Shown here: piece by piece, positions 43,681 to 53,237 of the stretch
Position numbering within the stretch: position 1 is the first letter of the stretch
Layout: the number at the start of each line of letters is the position of its first letter
NCBI GenBank assembly: GCA_965247585.1
Contig: CBDFHC010000004.1
Location: forward strand, 1,060,079 to 1,124,078
Length of the DNA: 64,000 bases
Direction: 5' to 3'
Origin: CBDFHC01 sp965247585
GTDB lineage: Bacteria; Chloroflexota; Dehalococcoidia; Lucifugimonadales; GCA-2712585
Position numbers and translations under genes: made by a program
Notes under the pieces: generated by a model
What the model saw: the letters and a program-made list of their open reading frames with translations, nothing else
Databases searched by the model: none
What the model was told of the DNA's origin: nothing

Positions 43681-44594
43681 ACAGGACGAGAGAGGACTTC
43701 TGCCGAAGGCTGCTGGACGACGACCCCCGCGAGGCCCTGGACCCGGAGCGACTCGCCGCCCGCTTCGTGCGCTACTTCGACGTGCCAGCCCGGCCCACGA
43801 TGGACGAGCTGCGCTCCCTGCTGAAACGCACCGGGTTCGGGGATGTGTCGGGCAGGCATCTGGACGTGAAGGGCATCCACTACAGCGCGCCGGGAGGCGG
43901 CTACGACATCCACTACCGGGAGGACCTGTGGGCCGGGACGCAGGACTACTCGGTGGTCCACGAGACCTACGAGATCATCCACGAGACCCTCTGCGACATG
44001 GAATCCGGCTCCGCGCCGGAGCAAGCGGTGTGCACGCAGGCCGAACGCTTCGCGGCGGCGGTGCTGATGCAGCCGAGGGCCTTCGCGCCGCTGGCCCTGG
44101 AGTCGGGGCTGGATGTGCTGAAGTTGCAGCGGGCCTTCCAATGCTCCTACGCCGCCGTGACCATCCGGCTGGCCGAGGTGCTGCGCGAGCCGCCCCTCAT
44201 GGCCGTCCTGTACGCGCGGGAGGACAAGAGCGACCCCGCGAGCTGGACCGACCCGCTCGACCTGAGGGCGAAGGTGGTGCGCCGGACGCGGGGATTCGGG
44301 ACGCCGACCACGTTCCCCATCTGCGGCCAGCGAGGCGGCGTTCCCCGGCGGGGCAGGCCAATCCCCACCGGCTCCCTGGCGGAGCGGGCCGCCCGCTACG
44401 GCAGCACGCAGTACGCCCACGACGACGGCTGCACCGCCATAGCCCGTCCCGTCCTCTGGAAGGGGAAGCTGGCCAAGGTGGTCGTCATCGCCGTCCTCGA
44501 CCGCGACAGCGCCGTCCTCGACCCCCAGCTGCTCGCCTCCGACTTCGCGGCGCGCAGGCGGCGTCCGGCGGCAGCGACGGCGGGTCCCTGGTAG
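43677..44594 (+). CDS. ImmA/IrrE-like protein with altered zinc motif
   Basis: 305 residues. The fold is suggested by VVHETYEIIHETL, where HExxH is expected, and QAERFAAAVLMQP, the usual third-ligand helix. The second His of HExxH is a Glu (HETYE), so zinc binding may be changed or lost. A C-terminal extension of about 120 residues contains CGQRGG and CTAIARPV, possibly a sensor domain. It is coupled to the XRE gene. It may be a protease or a non-catalytic antirepressor. Confidence 0.75.
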   Translation: MNRTREDFCRRLLDDDPREALDPERLAARFVRYFDVPARPTMDELRSLLKRTGFGDVSGRHLDVKGIHYSAPGGGYDIHYREDLWAGTQDYSVVHETYEIIHETLCDMESGSAPEQAVCTQAERFAAAVLMQPRAFAPLALESGLDVLKLQRAFQCSYAAVTIRLAEVLREPPLMAVLYAREDKSDPASWTDPLDLRAKVVRRTRGFGTPTTFPICGQRGGVPRRGRPIPTGSLAERAARYGSTQYAHDDGCTAIARPVLWKGKLAKVVVIAVLDRDSAVLDPQLLASDFAARRRRPAAATAGPW

Positions 44595-44597
44595 GAG

Positions 44598-44627
44598 TTG
44601 AAGGCCGGTGTCCTGATAGTGTATAGT
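44598..44627 (+). promoter_or_regulatory. Promoter of the RHH-recombinase operon
   Basis: TTGAAG (44598-44603), 18-base spacer, TATAGT (44622-44627). AGGAGG and the GTG start of the ribbon-helix-helix gene follow. Confidence 0.55.
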
Positions 44628-44661
44628 AAGACATCGCACTACAGCAGGAGGCAAAAAGAGA

Positions 44662-44892
44662 GTGTCCGCCCCCAGGAGGTCCAAGACCCTCACCTTCTCC
44701 CTGCCCCCGGAGATGGAGGCGCAGGTGCGGCGGGTGATGAAGGAGGATGACCTCTCCGTGAGCGAGTTGCTCCGCCAGGCCATCCGCATCTTCATGGAGG
44801 AGCGGGAGTGGCGCAGACGGGAGCGGCTGGAACGGCTGCGCTCCCCCCGGACAGGACAGAGTGAAACACAAGGAGGAGAGACTGATGAATGA
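44662..44892 (+). CDS. Ribbon-helix-helix (CopG-like) protein
   Basis: 76 residues from GTG 44662. KTLTFSLPPEMEAQVRRVMK followed by LSVSELLRQAIRIFMEE is a ribbon-helix-helix; the tail is Arg/Glu-rich. Its end overlaps the recombinase start by eight bases. It may control recombinase expression or act as a directionality factor. Confidence 0.8.
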   Translation: MSAPRRSKTLTFSLPPEMEAQVRRVMKEDDLSVSELLRQAIRIFMEEREWRRRERLERLRSPRTGQSETQGGETDE

Positions 44893-46540
44893 CCGACTCG
44901 ATCCGACGCCAGTGGCCCTCTACGCCAGGGTCTCCAGCGACCGCCAGGACGTGGACCTGTCCGTGGCCGCCCAGCTAAGGGCGCTCCGGGACTACGCCGA
45001 GAAGAACGACTACCTGGTCGCCCGCGAGTACGTGGACGAGGCCGAGAGCGGGCGCATCGCAGACCGGCCCCAGTTTCAGAAAATGCTGGACGAGGCCGCC
45101 AAGCCGGAGGCCCCCTTCAAGGAAATCCTCGTCTGGAAGTTCTCACGCTTCACTCGCAAGCGCGAGCACGCCGTCGCCTTCAAGTCCATGCTGAGGCGCA
45201 GAGGCGTCCGGGTGGTCTCCATCACCGAGCAGGCCGACGACACCCCCACCGGCAAGCTCCTTGAGGCCATCATCGAGAGCGTGGACGAGTTCTACAGCGA
45301 GAATCTCGCCCAGGAGGTCACGCGGGGGATGCGGGAGGCCGCTTCCAGAGGCTTTTGGGTAACCACCTTCGCCCCCTACGGCTACAAGAAGGTCTACGTC
45401 CAGGACGGGGTGAAGAAGCGCCCCAAGCTGGAGCTGAACCCGCCCGCCGACGCCGTGGCCCGCCGCATCTTCGACATGGCCCTCCAGGGCAGCAGCATCC
45501 TCGACGTGACCAAGGCCCTCAACGCCGAGGGCGTGGCCAGCCCCAGGGGAAAGAAGTGGCTCAAGACCACCGTCCACAACGTGCTGCTCAACGAAGCCTA
45601 CACGGGCACCCTGGTCTGGGGCGCCACCGCCAAGGACGGCGCGCCGCCCGTGCGCGTCGAGGACGCACACCCCGCCATCGTCTCCAAGCGGGAGTTCCGG
45701 AGCGTCAAGAGGCTGCTGGGGTCCCGCGCTCCCAAGAGAGTCCATCCCAGGCGCTCCGCCAGCCCCTACCTGCTCAGCGGACTGCTCAGGTGCGAGACCT
45801 GCGGCAAGGCCATGACCGCAGCCGAGGCCAAGAGCGGCAAGTACACCTACTACGTCTGCCACTCCCTCCTCAAGCGGGGCAGCGGCACCTGCAAGACCCC
45901 CAGGCTCAACGCCAAGAGCTTCGAGAAGCTCATCGTCGATGAGATTCGGGCCAACGTCCTCACCGAGTCCAACATCAGAGACCTGGTGAAGCTGCTGGAC
46001 GAGGAGATGGACGGGGTGGCCGCCGAGCAGCGTCAGCGGCTGGAGACCATCGAGGAGGAGCTTGAGGACGTGAAGAAGCGGCTGGGCCGCATCTGGCAGG
46101 TCATCGAGACCACCGACATCGAGATGGCCGACGCCTCCGACCGCATCAGGGAGCACCGGGAGCGCAAGGAGAAGCTGGAGGTCGCCGCACAGGAGGCGCG
46201 AGGGCTGCTCTCCGAGCGGCGTCAGTTCCTGGACAGCGCCGACACCATCGCCACCTTCGCCCAGGAGATGAGCGAGTTCCTCAAGACCAGCGAACTGACC
46301 GAGACCAGGGCCTTCGTCCATTCCTTCGTTAAGGAGATAGAGGTCAAGCCCGGCAGCGCCGCCATCGTCTACTCCATACCTACGCCAGAAGACAGCCCTA
46401 TAGGGGGAGCGGACGCCGCGGAGGTCGCCCTGAACGGGCGAGTTCGCAGTACAGTACAGTCTGGTGGGCCGGACTGGACGAAATCAAGAACCGAGGCCCC
46501 CTCACTGGTCACACCATCCCTTGGCATGGGTATCGTGTAG
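44885..46540 (+). CDS. Large serine recombinase, element A
   Basis: 551 residues from ATG 44885 (GGAGG upstream). Resolvase domain with catalytic Ser in ALYARVSSDRQDVD; EILVWKFSRFTRKREHAVAF and SENLAQEVTRGMREAA follow. The recombinase domain has LLNEAYTGTLVWG and a zinc ribbon CETCGKAM with YYVCHS. A coiled coil spans residues 370-460. The last codons, from VQSGGPDWTKS on, read through the palindrome at 46454-46479 and overlap the convergent recombinase gene by 172 bases. It should integrate and excise the element. Confidence 0.92.
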   Translation: MNDRLDPTPVALYARVSSDRQDVDLSVAAQLRALRDYAEKNDYLVAREYVDEAESGRIADRPQFQKMLDEAAKPEAPFKEILVWKFSRFTRKREHAVAFKSMLRRRGVRVVSITEQADDTPTGKLLEAIIESVDEFYSENLAQEVTRGMREAASRGFWVTTFAPYGYKKVYVQDGVKKRPKLELNPPADAVARRIFDMALQGSSILDVTKALNAEGVASPRGKKWLKTTVHNVLLNEAYTGTLVWGATAKDGAPPVRVEDAHPAIVSKREFRSVKRLLGSRAPKRVHPRRSASPYLLSGLLRCETCGKAMTAAEAKSGKYTYYVCHSLLKRGSGTCKTPRLNAKSFEKLIVDEIRANVLTESNIRDLVKLLDEEMDGVAAEQRQRLETIEEELEDVKKRLGRIWQVIETTDIEMADASDRIREHRERKEKLEVAAQEARGLLSERRQFLDSADTIATFAQEMSEFLKTSELTETRAFVHSFVKEIEVKPGSAAIVYSIPTPEDSPIGGADAAEVALNGRVRSTVQSGGPDWTKSRTEAPSLVTPSLGMGIV

Positions 46541-48027
46541 GTAAGGGTAGCTTCGTCGCCAACGATTTCGATGCCCTTCACGAAGTTTCGAATGAGGGCT
46601 TTTCGCTCTAGCATCGTTCCTTCTTGCAGACACGTGCGGAGGTCCTCGACGTACCCCTTGATCTCCTTGGTGTCTGGCAGATCGACCCTTCTCTGCTCCA
46701 GTTGGCTTTCTGCTTCTTCCCTGGCTGCCGTGAGCTGGTCCTGGCGATGCTTCAGGGCCAAAATGCGGGGCGAGAGGGCCTCCAAAGTCAGATGCTTGGT
46801 CTCCAGGGCCTCATAGAGGTTCCCCAGCCTGCTCTCAACATCTCCAAGCTCGGCCTCGACAGCCCCGAGTCTTCCGTCAAGCTCCCCGGCCATGGCGTCT
46901 ATCTCTTCGGCGACGATGGTTACCAGCTCAGTGATGGTCTCGTCGGTGAGGATGCGCTCTTTAATCTTGTCGATGACGAAGCCCTCCACTTTGGGAGCGT
47001 TCAGGTAGCTGGCTTGGCAGGTTCCTGCCCCTTGCCGGTGAAGGGTGCCGCAGACGTAGTAGCCGTACTGACCGCTCTTGGCTCCCTGGCCGATGTAGGG
47101 CTTGCCGCAGGTACCACAGAGCAGCAACCCACTCAACAGGAACTTGCTCCCCACGCGGGCCGGTCTCTGCACTTTCGGCGCGCGTTCCTTTAGGCCCTGC
47201 TGCACGTTCTCGAACAAGTCTCTTGAGACCAGTGCCTCCCAAGCTCCCTCCACTCGTACAGGGTCGGGCTCCTTGTCACCCTTCGTCGTTCTGCCCCAGA
47301 CCGAAGTCCCTGTGTAGGCTTCGTTGGTCAGCAGGTAGTGAAGGCCGGTCTTGTGCCAGCGCCATCCCTTATTGGTGATGCCCCGCTCGTTCAGCTCCTT
47401 GCATATCTCCTTCAGGCCGTTACCCATGAGAGAACTCTCGAACACCTCCCTCACTATCGGAGCCGTGGCGGGGTCAAGCTTCAACGTAGGACGCTCCTTT
47501 GCCCCGTCGGATACTTTGACCCGCTTGTATCCGAAGGGAGCCTTGGAACCCAGGAAGAAGCCCCGTGACGCGGCCTCCCGCATACCCCGTGTGACCTCCT
47601 GGGCAAGATTCTCCGAGTAAAATTCGTCCACGCTCTCGATGATGGCTTCCATGAGCTTGCCAGTAGGGGAGTCGTCGGCGTGCTCGGTGATGGAGACTAC
47701 CCTGACACCCTTCCTACGCAGCATGGACTTGAAGGCCACAGCATGCTCCCGCTTGCGGGTGAACCGGGAGAACTTCCACACTAGAATCTCTTGGAAGGGG
47801 GCATTGGGCTTGCTCCCCTCCTCTATCATCATGCGGAACTGGGGCCGGTCGGCGACGCGCCCGCTCTCGGCCTCGTCGACGTATTCTCGTGCAACAATGT
47901 AGCCATTGGCCTGGGCGTAGTTCCTGAGCGCCCGGAGTTGGGCGGCTATCGAGAGGTCCACGTCCTGCCGGTCACTGGACACCCTGGCGTAGAGGGCTGC
48001 TGGTGTGAGGGCTTGTTTATGTTTCAT
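46369..48027 (-). CDS. Large serine recombinase, element B
   Basis: 552 residues from ATG 48027 (AGGAG upstream). Nearly the same resolvase domain as the neighbour (ALYARVSSDRQDVD, ILVWKFSRFTRKREHAVAF). It has its own zinc ribbon CGTCGKPY with YYVCGT and a coiled coil. The end (VQSGPPDCTVLRT) is encoded by the opposite strand of the palindrome at 46454-46479. The gene looks intact. The two recombinases diverge most in the DNA-binding part, so their sites may differ. Confidence 0.92.
   Translation of the reverse strand: MKHKQALTPAALYARVSSDRQDVDLSIAAQLRALRNYAQANGYIVAREYVDEAESGRVADRPQFRMMIEEGSKPNAPFQEILVWKFSRFTRKREHAVAFKSMLRRKGVRVVSITEHADDSPTGKLMEAIIESVDEFYSENLAQEVTRGMREAASRGFFLGSKAPFGYKRVKVSDGAKERPTLKLDPATAPIVREVFESSLMGNGLKEICKELNERGITNKGWRWHKTGLHYLLTNEAYTGTSVWGRTTKGDKEPDPVRVEGAWEALVSRDLFENVQQGLKERAPKVQRPARVGSKFLLSGLLLCGTCGKPYIGQGAKSGQYGYYVCGTLHRQGAGTCQASYLNAPKVEGFVIDKIKERILTDETITELVTIVAEEIDAMAGELDGRLGAVEAELGDVESRLGNLYEALETKHLTLEALSPRILALKHRQDQLTAAREEAESQLEQRRVDLPDTKEIKGYVEDLRTCLQEGTMLERKALIRNFVKGIEIVGDEATLTYTIPMPRDGVTSEGASVLDFVQSGPPDCTVLRTRPFRATSAASAPPIGLSSGVGME
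46454..46479. other. Candidate attachment-site core at the A/B junction
   Basis: GTACAGTC-GG...CC-GACTG-AC: an imperfect 26-bp palindrome (9 of 13 half-site matches) lying where both recombinase genes end and overlap. Large serine recombinases often sit directly beside their att site. Central bases are TGGG. No second copy was located by eye. Confidence 0.5.
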
Positions 48028-48046
48028 GATTGAGTTCTCCTGATGG

Positions 48047-48442
48047 CTAAGGTTTTTGCAACTCTGGGAAGTAGGTGGCGTAGAAGCCACGATCCCTGGT
48101 CAGAAAGGTGTCGGCATTGGCAAACGCATGGGCACCTATCAGGAAGTCGGAGATGATCCGGCCTCTCGGCCCACCAGCCTGTCGATATTGCAACCACCGG
48201 AGTCCAGCTTCATATGCGATATCGGTGTCAATGGGCGAAATCGTTGCGTTGATCTCCCGCAGCGCTCCATCCAAAGAGGAGCGGTCACCGAAGGCCGGAA
48301 CCAGCTCTGCATAGACCACATCGCAGACGAGGATAGCTCCTCTATCGTAGGCGTGCGTAAGCCACTCCTGCGATTGGGAGTGGTGCGGCGCATCGGATAC
48401 GAATACGTCCAGCAAGACGTTGGTGTCGACTGACGTTATCAC
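48047..48442 (-). CDS. vapC: PIN-domain toxin, VapC type
   Basis: 131 residues with the four acidic PIN residues: SVDTNVLLDVF, VVYAELVPAF, SDFLIGAHAFANADTFLTRD. VapC toxins are RNases cutting tRNA or rRNA. The start overlaps the stop of the antitoxin gene. It lies between the recombinase and transfer genes and may stabilise element B. Confidence 0.9.
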   Translation of the reverse strand: MITSVDTNVLLDVFVSDAPHHSQSQEWLTHAYDRGAILVCDVVYAELVPAFGDRSSLDGALREINATISPIDTDIAYEAGLRWLQYRQAGGPRGRIISDFLIGAHAFANADTFLTRDRGFYATYFPELQKP

Positions 48443-48654
48443 CTTCCCCTGATCTCTTCTATGTACTGGTCTACATCGACAGCCCCGTCGAGGATCCCAC
48501 TGACCCTCTCCACGGGATGCTTGGATGCTGCCCGCTTCTGGATGAGTAGTCCATCCTCGGTTGGCGTGATCTCCACCTCGACATCTTGATTCATACCAAA
48601 GCGATCTCTCAGTCTCTTAGGGATGGTGATCTGCCCTCTTTCGGATATTCGCAT
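48439..48654 (-). CDS. AbrB/MazE-type antitoxin
   Basis: 71 residues: RISERGQITIPKRLRDRFGM is a swapped-hairpin AbrB DNA-binding domain; the rest (QYIEEIRGR) is a toxin-binding tail. Coupled by ATGA to the PIN toxin. Confidence 0.88.
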   Translation of the reverse strand: MRISERGQITIPKRLRDRFGMNQDVEVEITPTEDGLLIQKRAASKHPVERVSGILDGAVDVDQYIEEIRGR

Positions 48655-48751
48655 GGCTTACCTCATATGAATTCCATGTTTAGTACATCATACCATATTT
48701 GCCATGATTGGGGAAGATGATCCAGATGACCAACCTGTTTGGTGACTCTCT

Positions 48752-50403
48752 TCACCCTCCCCCAAGAGCATAGGTAGGCTCCCAGCTATCGGGTGTGCGC
48801 CAAGCCCGTCCCAAAGGTCCCAACTCCTCCAAGGACCTCCTGTGGGATACCCAAAGCGGCACCCTGACCCTGGCGTGCTCCATCTCCTTCCTGGCCACCC
48901 GCAGGAAGTGGGTCTCTGCCAAGTCGTCGTGGAAGACCACGAGGACGATGGGCTGCGTGCCGTGGTCGTCGGTGGGCCGGTGTGACGAGTAGTAACGAAG
49001 ATAGGGAGCTAGCCGTGCCGCCATGGTAGTGGGCCTCACCGCCCGGCGCTCCCACTCCAGGAAGAAGGGCCACGTATAGTCGCCCTTGCGCAGGATTCCG
49101 AATGCGTCGGGGTGAATGGAACGCAGATTGTCACCATACCTGAAGTACCTGGCTGCCCGTCCAGGGGGGTCCAGCTGCGCGACCTCCCAGCCTTGGGATC
49201 TGGCTTGCTCGGCCAGGTCGCCACGAACCCGTGCACGGCGTCGGTGTGATCGATGTTCCTGAGGAGCTGGCGGCTTCGCCTTCCCGAAACCCTGCGCCAG
49301 TCCGTGGGAGACTGTGAGTCGAGGCCCGTAGTACTCCAGCGCTTCCTGGCCGCTCCCACGGCGGCGCGGTCCCTGCGGGCCAGGAGGTCGATGGCGCTAT
49401 CGGTCAAGGCAAGGCGGCGTCCCTCGGCAAAGGGTCTCCGTACTAGCCCAGCCCTTTCCAAGGGAACCACGACCTGGGACAGCCGAGCTTTAGAGAAGCC
49501 CAGCAACTGACACAGATCTACCGAAGTGATCCAGGGCCAGTCGGAGAGGATGTCCAAGGTGCGTTTCTCGGCAGGCTTTAGCAGGGCGGGCAGCAGGTGG
49601 TCGGAGACAGCTCCCCCTTGGCCATCCAGGGCGATGTCCTGGGGAATGGTAACCCGCGAGAGCTCAGAGTCCGCTGGAAACGTGCCGCCTTGACTCATGC
49701 GTGACAGGATGTAGCGGAGGTCGAGGGAGGCGGCGATGGACGGGGGATGCCATACGGGATCGTCGCAACCGGCCAGGGCCGCATCCTCCTCTTGGGCTAG
49801 AAAGGCCGCCGTGGGGAGTCCGGCAAGCAACCTCCGGGCGTGGTGAAGACGCGCAGCGTCGGGAGCCAATAGAAGGACGGCCCCGGGCAAAGGCCCCTCC
49901 CGCAGCCTCCAGAGCCGCTTGGCGAAGGCCGTCCTGTCGGCGGTGGCTCCCTGCCTCACGATGCCAATAGTCCGTCCACCAGGCAGTGATAGGGCGGCAT
50001 CCAGCGGCCCTGTCCGATACCATCTAAAGGCTATGTCACCTTCCTCGTCAGCGGTTGTCGCTGCCAGCCGGTAGATCACCGCTACCGCGTCCAGCCTTTC
50101 CAGCAGGATGCGCCGCCACTGGGCGGAGACGGGATAGACGTGAAGCAACCGGTCCAGGCTCATACCATCCGCCGATGCCAGGTGCCGAAGCCCTGCTGCG
50201 GTAACGTAGAATCGCTGCGTCGTCCTCAGTAGGTCTGTAGCATGGGGAAGGGAAGCTGCCAACCGCCGACGCTCCAGGTCGGCTACGGCGTTGTAGGTGG
50301 TGCGGTCAGCCCTGCTGGACAGGGCCGCCAACTCCAGACGGTCAAGAAAGGGCATGGAGGCCAGGCACCGCAGGGTGTCCAAATAGGAATCCTTTCCTGT
50401 CAT
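48752..50403 (-). pseudogene. Replic_Relax family protein, copy B, with one frameshift
   Basis: 550 codons from ATG 50403, which overlaps the TraD-like stop as in copy A. It matches copy A throughout (FLDRLELAALSSRADRTTYN, WITSVDLCQLLGFSKARLSQ). At about 49213 the frame changes by one base after VHGFVAT; the continuation in the next frame (LAEQARSQGWEVAQLDPPGR, SIHPDAFGILRKGD, LAPYLRYYSSHRPTDDHG) is well conserved and ends at 48752. Either a recent mutation or an assembly error. A working copy lies at 38809-40446. Confidence 0.82.
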
Positions 50404-53012
50404 TGCCCTTCCTCGACACCAGGAGAGACGTCCTCTTCGGTGGCCTCCGCTTCCTGTCCAACATCATCCTTGGGCTTACGGGTGCGCTGCCTGCGCCGCT
50501 TGGCTGGTTTTGGGGCAGCGCCATTACTGGACTTCGGGGCTTCACCTTTCTCAAGGGCCTCTATGCCCGCTCTGTACTTCTCCACCAACACCTCCGACTC
50601 CGCCTCTTTGGTGGCGGTCTCCTTCACTGGGGTGGTGTAGGAAGATGCGGCCGCTCGAATGCGGACGGCGATCTCGGGTTCACCCTCATCGGGCTTGCGC
50701 ACCTTCATTGAGAATGCCGGCATCCGCTCCTCCCCCACGGTGCCTCGGACGTAGCACTGGTGCACCGGCAGGGAGGTGATGTCATCCTCGGAGACCCGGT
50801 CCTTGCCCAGCTCCCAAACCAGGGTTCGAGCGTCGGCTCCGGCCACCTGGAAGACGGCCAGGCAGCCGATGTTGGCCAGCAGGGTGTCCTGCATGGTGCG
50901 GGAGAGGTCGGAGAGCTTGGCCAGGCTCTGGGTTGCCAGGATGAATGAAGCCCCGAACTTCCCCAGCTCGGAGAGCATGGTCTCGTAGTCCACCCCCGGC
51001 ATGGACTGCATCTCATCCACCACTACCAGCACACCTCTCCTTTGACCTATAGGCACGCTCCCCTGCTCCCGTATCACGCCGTCCACCAGGTTCAGGATGG
51101 AAGCTCCCACCAGCGCCGATACGTCCCTGCCAGCCGTCCCCTGGGAGGTGGAGACCAGGAGCACGCCACCATCTTGGATCACTCGGCGCATGTCGATGGT
51201 GGAGCGGGACTGGCCCAGGATGGCCCTGGCCTTCCGTGATGAGGCGTAGTAGGACAACCGGGTCTGTACGGGGGCCAGGGCATCGGCCTTGTACTGGCGG
51301 TGCCAGCTACGGAAGTCCCGGCCCCACCACTCCAGCAGGTAGGGGTCGCTGACCTTGGCCAAGACCCGGCTTCTGAACTTGTCGTCCGAAAGCAGTTTCA
51401 GCCCGTCCAGGATAGTGTACTGCTCGTAGGCGTCGGTTGAAGGGTGCTCGTTGGCCTCGTGAAGGCTCTTCACCGTTTGCTCCAGGATGGACTGCATCCT
51501 GGGTCCCCACTGCTCCCACAACCCCTTGGCTATCCGCACCACCGAGTCGGCGGTGCGGTCCCTGTCGGAGAAGACCCTGGTGTCCAGGAGGTTGATGCCG
51601 GGAGCGTTCCGGTCGTCTGCCAGGTCTATGAGGCGTACTCGGTCCACCAGGGATTCTGGCACCTGGTTGAGCAGCCCTTCAACGAGGTCCGCATGGGGAT
51701 CGATGACCACGATGGCGTCGGAGTCCTTCCCCTCGGCCTTCTGCTGGAGCTTGTGGGAGACGATGTGGTGCATGAGGGTGGACTTGCCCATGCGGGTCCT
51801 TGCCACGTAGAGGTGGTGGCGGCGCAGCAGGTCGTCGGGAAAGCGGATGTCCCTTTGGGCCGTCCCTGCGGTGGAGTGGCCTATGAGGGCTCCCTCCCTC
51901 ACTCCCCCGGAGGAAGGCAGGAGCACCTTGGCCCCCGAGCGCGCCACAAGGGGGGTGTCGTCCCTGGCCCCGAGCGGGTGCCATAGAGAGGCCACCTCCC
52001 TCACGCCCAATATGGTTCTCGACCCGAAGATCCCTGGGCCGGGGATGTGAAAGGAAGCAGTGGGAACCACCTGCCTGATCTTGCTCACCTTGAAGTGGGC
52101 TCCTGCGAGGTTGTCGTAGTGGCGGTAGGCTGCCGCCACCGACTCCAGGAGCGCCTTGGCCCGCTCCTTTCCATCACTCTTGGGGAGGATGGCAGTGACC
52201 TGGAGGAGGGAGTCGAAGGCCAGGCTGGAGACCTTCTCCTTGACCAGTATGGGGTCGTAGACGCGGGAACGCCGCTTCTTCCAACGCCACCATCCCCAGC
52301 CCGCCGCCACGGTCCCGGCGACTACTCCGATGCCCAAGAGTATCGTCTTCCACAGCTCCCCGCCCTGCATCCAGAAGTAGCCCTGCAAGGACCCCAGGGC
52401 TATCAAACCCAGGACGGCCATCAGTGCGCCGTCGGTCTGCAGAGGCTTGGTCTGGTAGGTGTAGGAGGCGTCCCTTCGCTCGGTCACCGGCTTCGGCAGA
52501 GCCTTGTCCAGGTAGGGCTGAGACCAGTCTGGTCCCAGGGAGGACAGCACCAGTCTGGCCACCATGCGCTCTCCAGGGCGCAGCGACGCCATCGTCCCCA
52601 GGAGGGCGAGGATGGGGTCTGAGCCGGGGTCCAAAAGGTCGTCGTCCCGGAAGGTCCTCAGGGGAACATAGGGAGGGCCTTGCACCCTCAGGCTCATTCC
52701 CCAGGCCTCATCATCCTCTTCCAGACGCAGGGGCTCCTCCTCTGGGGGCACCTCGGCGATGCGGGCCTGGGGGTAGTGAATCGATATCTGATTCTGGACC
52801 ACCTCCTTGTCCCGGCACCGGGCCATCAGGGTCACGCCGTCCATGTCCCCCGCCAGCTCCAGGGAGAAGGGCTCGGGAATGGCGATGGACCTGAGGAAGT
52901 TCTCCACCCCCAACAGGGTGCGCTCTCCGGTCCTCGGCGACGTCACCGACAGAAGCACAGGGGCCTTGCGTGTAGATCGGTTGGATAGCCAACTAATGGG
53001 ATTCAGTTTCAC
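50400..53012 (-). CDS. TraD/VirD4-like coupling ATPase, copy B
   Basis: 870 residues, the same length as copy A and collinear with it. VARTRMGKSTLMHHIV is Walker A; VLVVVDEMQSMPGVDYETM is Walker B; two membrane helices lie near residues 195-240. GTG 53012 follows GAGGAGG and overlaps a short upstream frame (GTGA). The ATPase core is close to copy A, while the C-terminal tails differ (Lys/Arg-rich here: PAKRRRQRTRKPKDD). Element B has no VirB4 or pilin genes, so this protein may direct its DNA to the channel of element A. Confidence 0.88.
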   Translation of the reverse strand: MKLNPISWLSNRSTRKAPVLLSVTSPRTGERTLLGVENFLRSIAIPEPFSLELAGDMDGVTLMARCRDKEVVQNQISIHYPQARIAEVPPEEEPLRLEEDDEAWGMSLRVQGPPYVPLRTFRDDDLLDPGSDPILALLGTMASLRPGERMVARLVLSSLGPDWSQPYLDKALPKPVTERRDASYTYQTKPLQTDGALMAVLGLIALGSLQGYFWMQGGELWKTILLGIGVVAGTVAAGWGWWRWKKRRSRVYDPILVKEKVSSLAFDSLLQVTAILPKSDGKERAKALLESVAAAYRHYDNLAGAHFKVSKIRQVVPTASFHIPGPGIFGSRTILGVREVASLWHPLGARDDTPLVARSGAKVLLPSSGGVREGALIGHSTAGTAQRDIRFPDDLLRRHHLYVARTRMGKSTLMHHIVSHKLQQKAEGKDSDAIVVIDPHADLVEGLLNQVPESLVDRVRLIDLADDRNAPGINLLDTRVFSDRDRTADSVVRIAKGLWEQWGPRMQSILEQTVKSLHEANEHPSTDAYEQYTILDGLKLLSDDKFRSRVLAKVSDPYLLEWWGRDFRSWHRQYKADALAPVQTRLSYYASSRKARAILGQSRSTIDMRRVIQDGGVLLVSTSQGTAGRDVSALVGASILNLVDGVIREQGSVPIGQRRGVLVVVDEMQSMPGVDYETMLSELGKFGASFILATQSLAKLSDLSRTMQDTLLANIGCLAVFQVAGADARTLVWELGKDRVSEDDITSLPVHQCYVRGTVGEERMPAFSMKVRKPDEGEPEIAVRIRAAASSYTTPVKETATKEAESEVLVEKYRAGIEALEKGEAPKSSNGAAPKPAKRRRQRTRKPKDDVGQEAEATEEDVSPGVEEGQ

Positions 53013-53101
53013 AGTGAGTCCTCCTCGTATCTCGATTCTGTTAGCGGGTACTCGTTCTCATGATTTCGCTGTGTTGGTCGGCCAGTCGATGGCAGGACCA
53101 T
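53009..53101 (-). CDS. 30-residue leader peptide coupled to TraD copy B
   Basis: ATG 53101 has a strong AGGAGGTGACGAC site; the frame of 30 codons ends in a TGA that overlaps the GTG start of the ATPase. The peptide (MVLPSTGRPTQRNHENEYPL...) has no known family. Probably a translation-coupling leader. Confidence 0.5.
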   Translation of the reverse strand: MVLPSTGRPTQRNHENEYPLTESRYEEDSL

Positions 53102-53125
53102 GTCGTCACCTCCTGGACATGTGAG

Positions 53126-53139
53126 AGAACATGTGTTCT
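53126..53139. promoter_or_regulatory. Operator-like palindrome
   Basis: AGAACATGTGTTCT, 12 of 14 bases symmetric, beside a candidate TATAAG -10 of the leftward transfer unit. ACATGTG also occurs directly repeated at 53117 and 53130. Confidence 0.5.
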
Positions 53140-53237
53140 TATAGACTAGTGTGAGCCCTTCAACCGCCAGATGCAAGGGTCATTAGGCATTAGAGACCCT
53201 GTTGAGGTCAGGGGGCTGTACAGAGATATGAGTTTTG

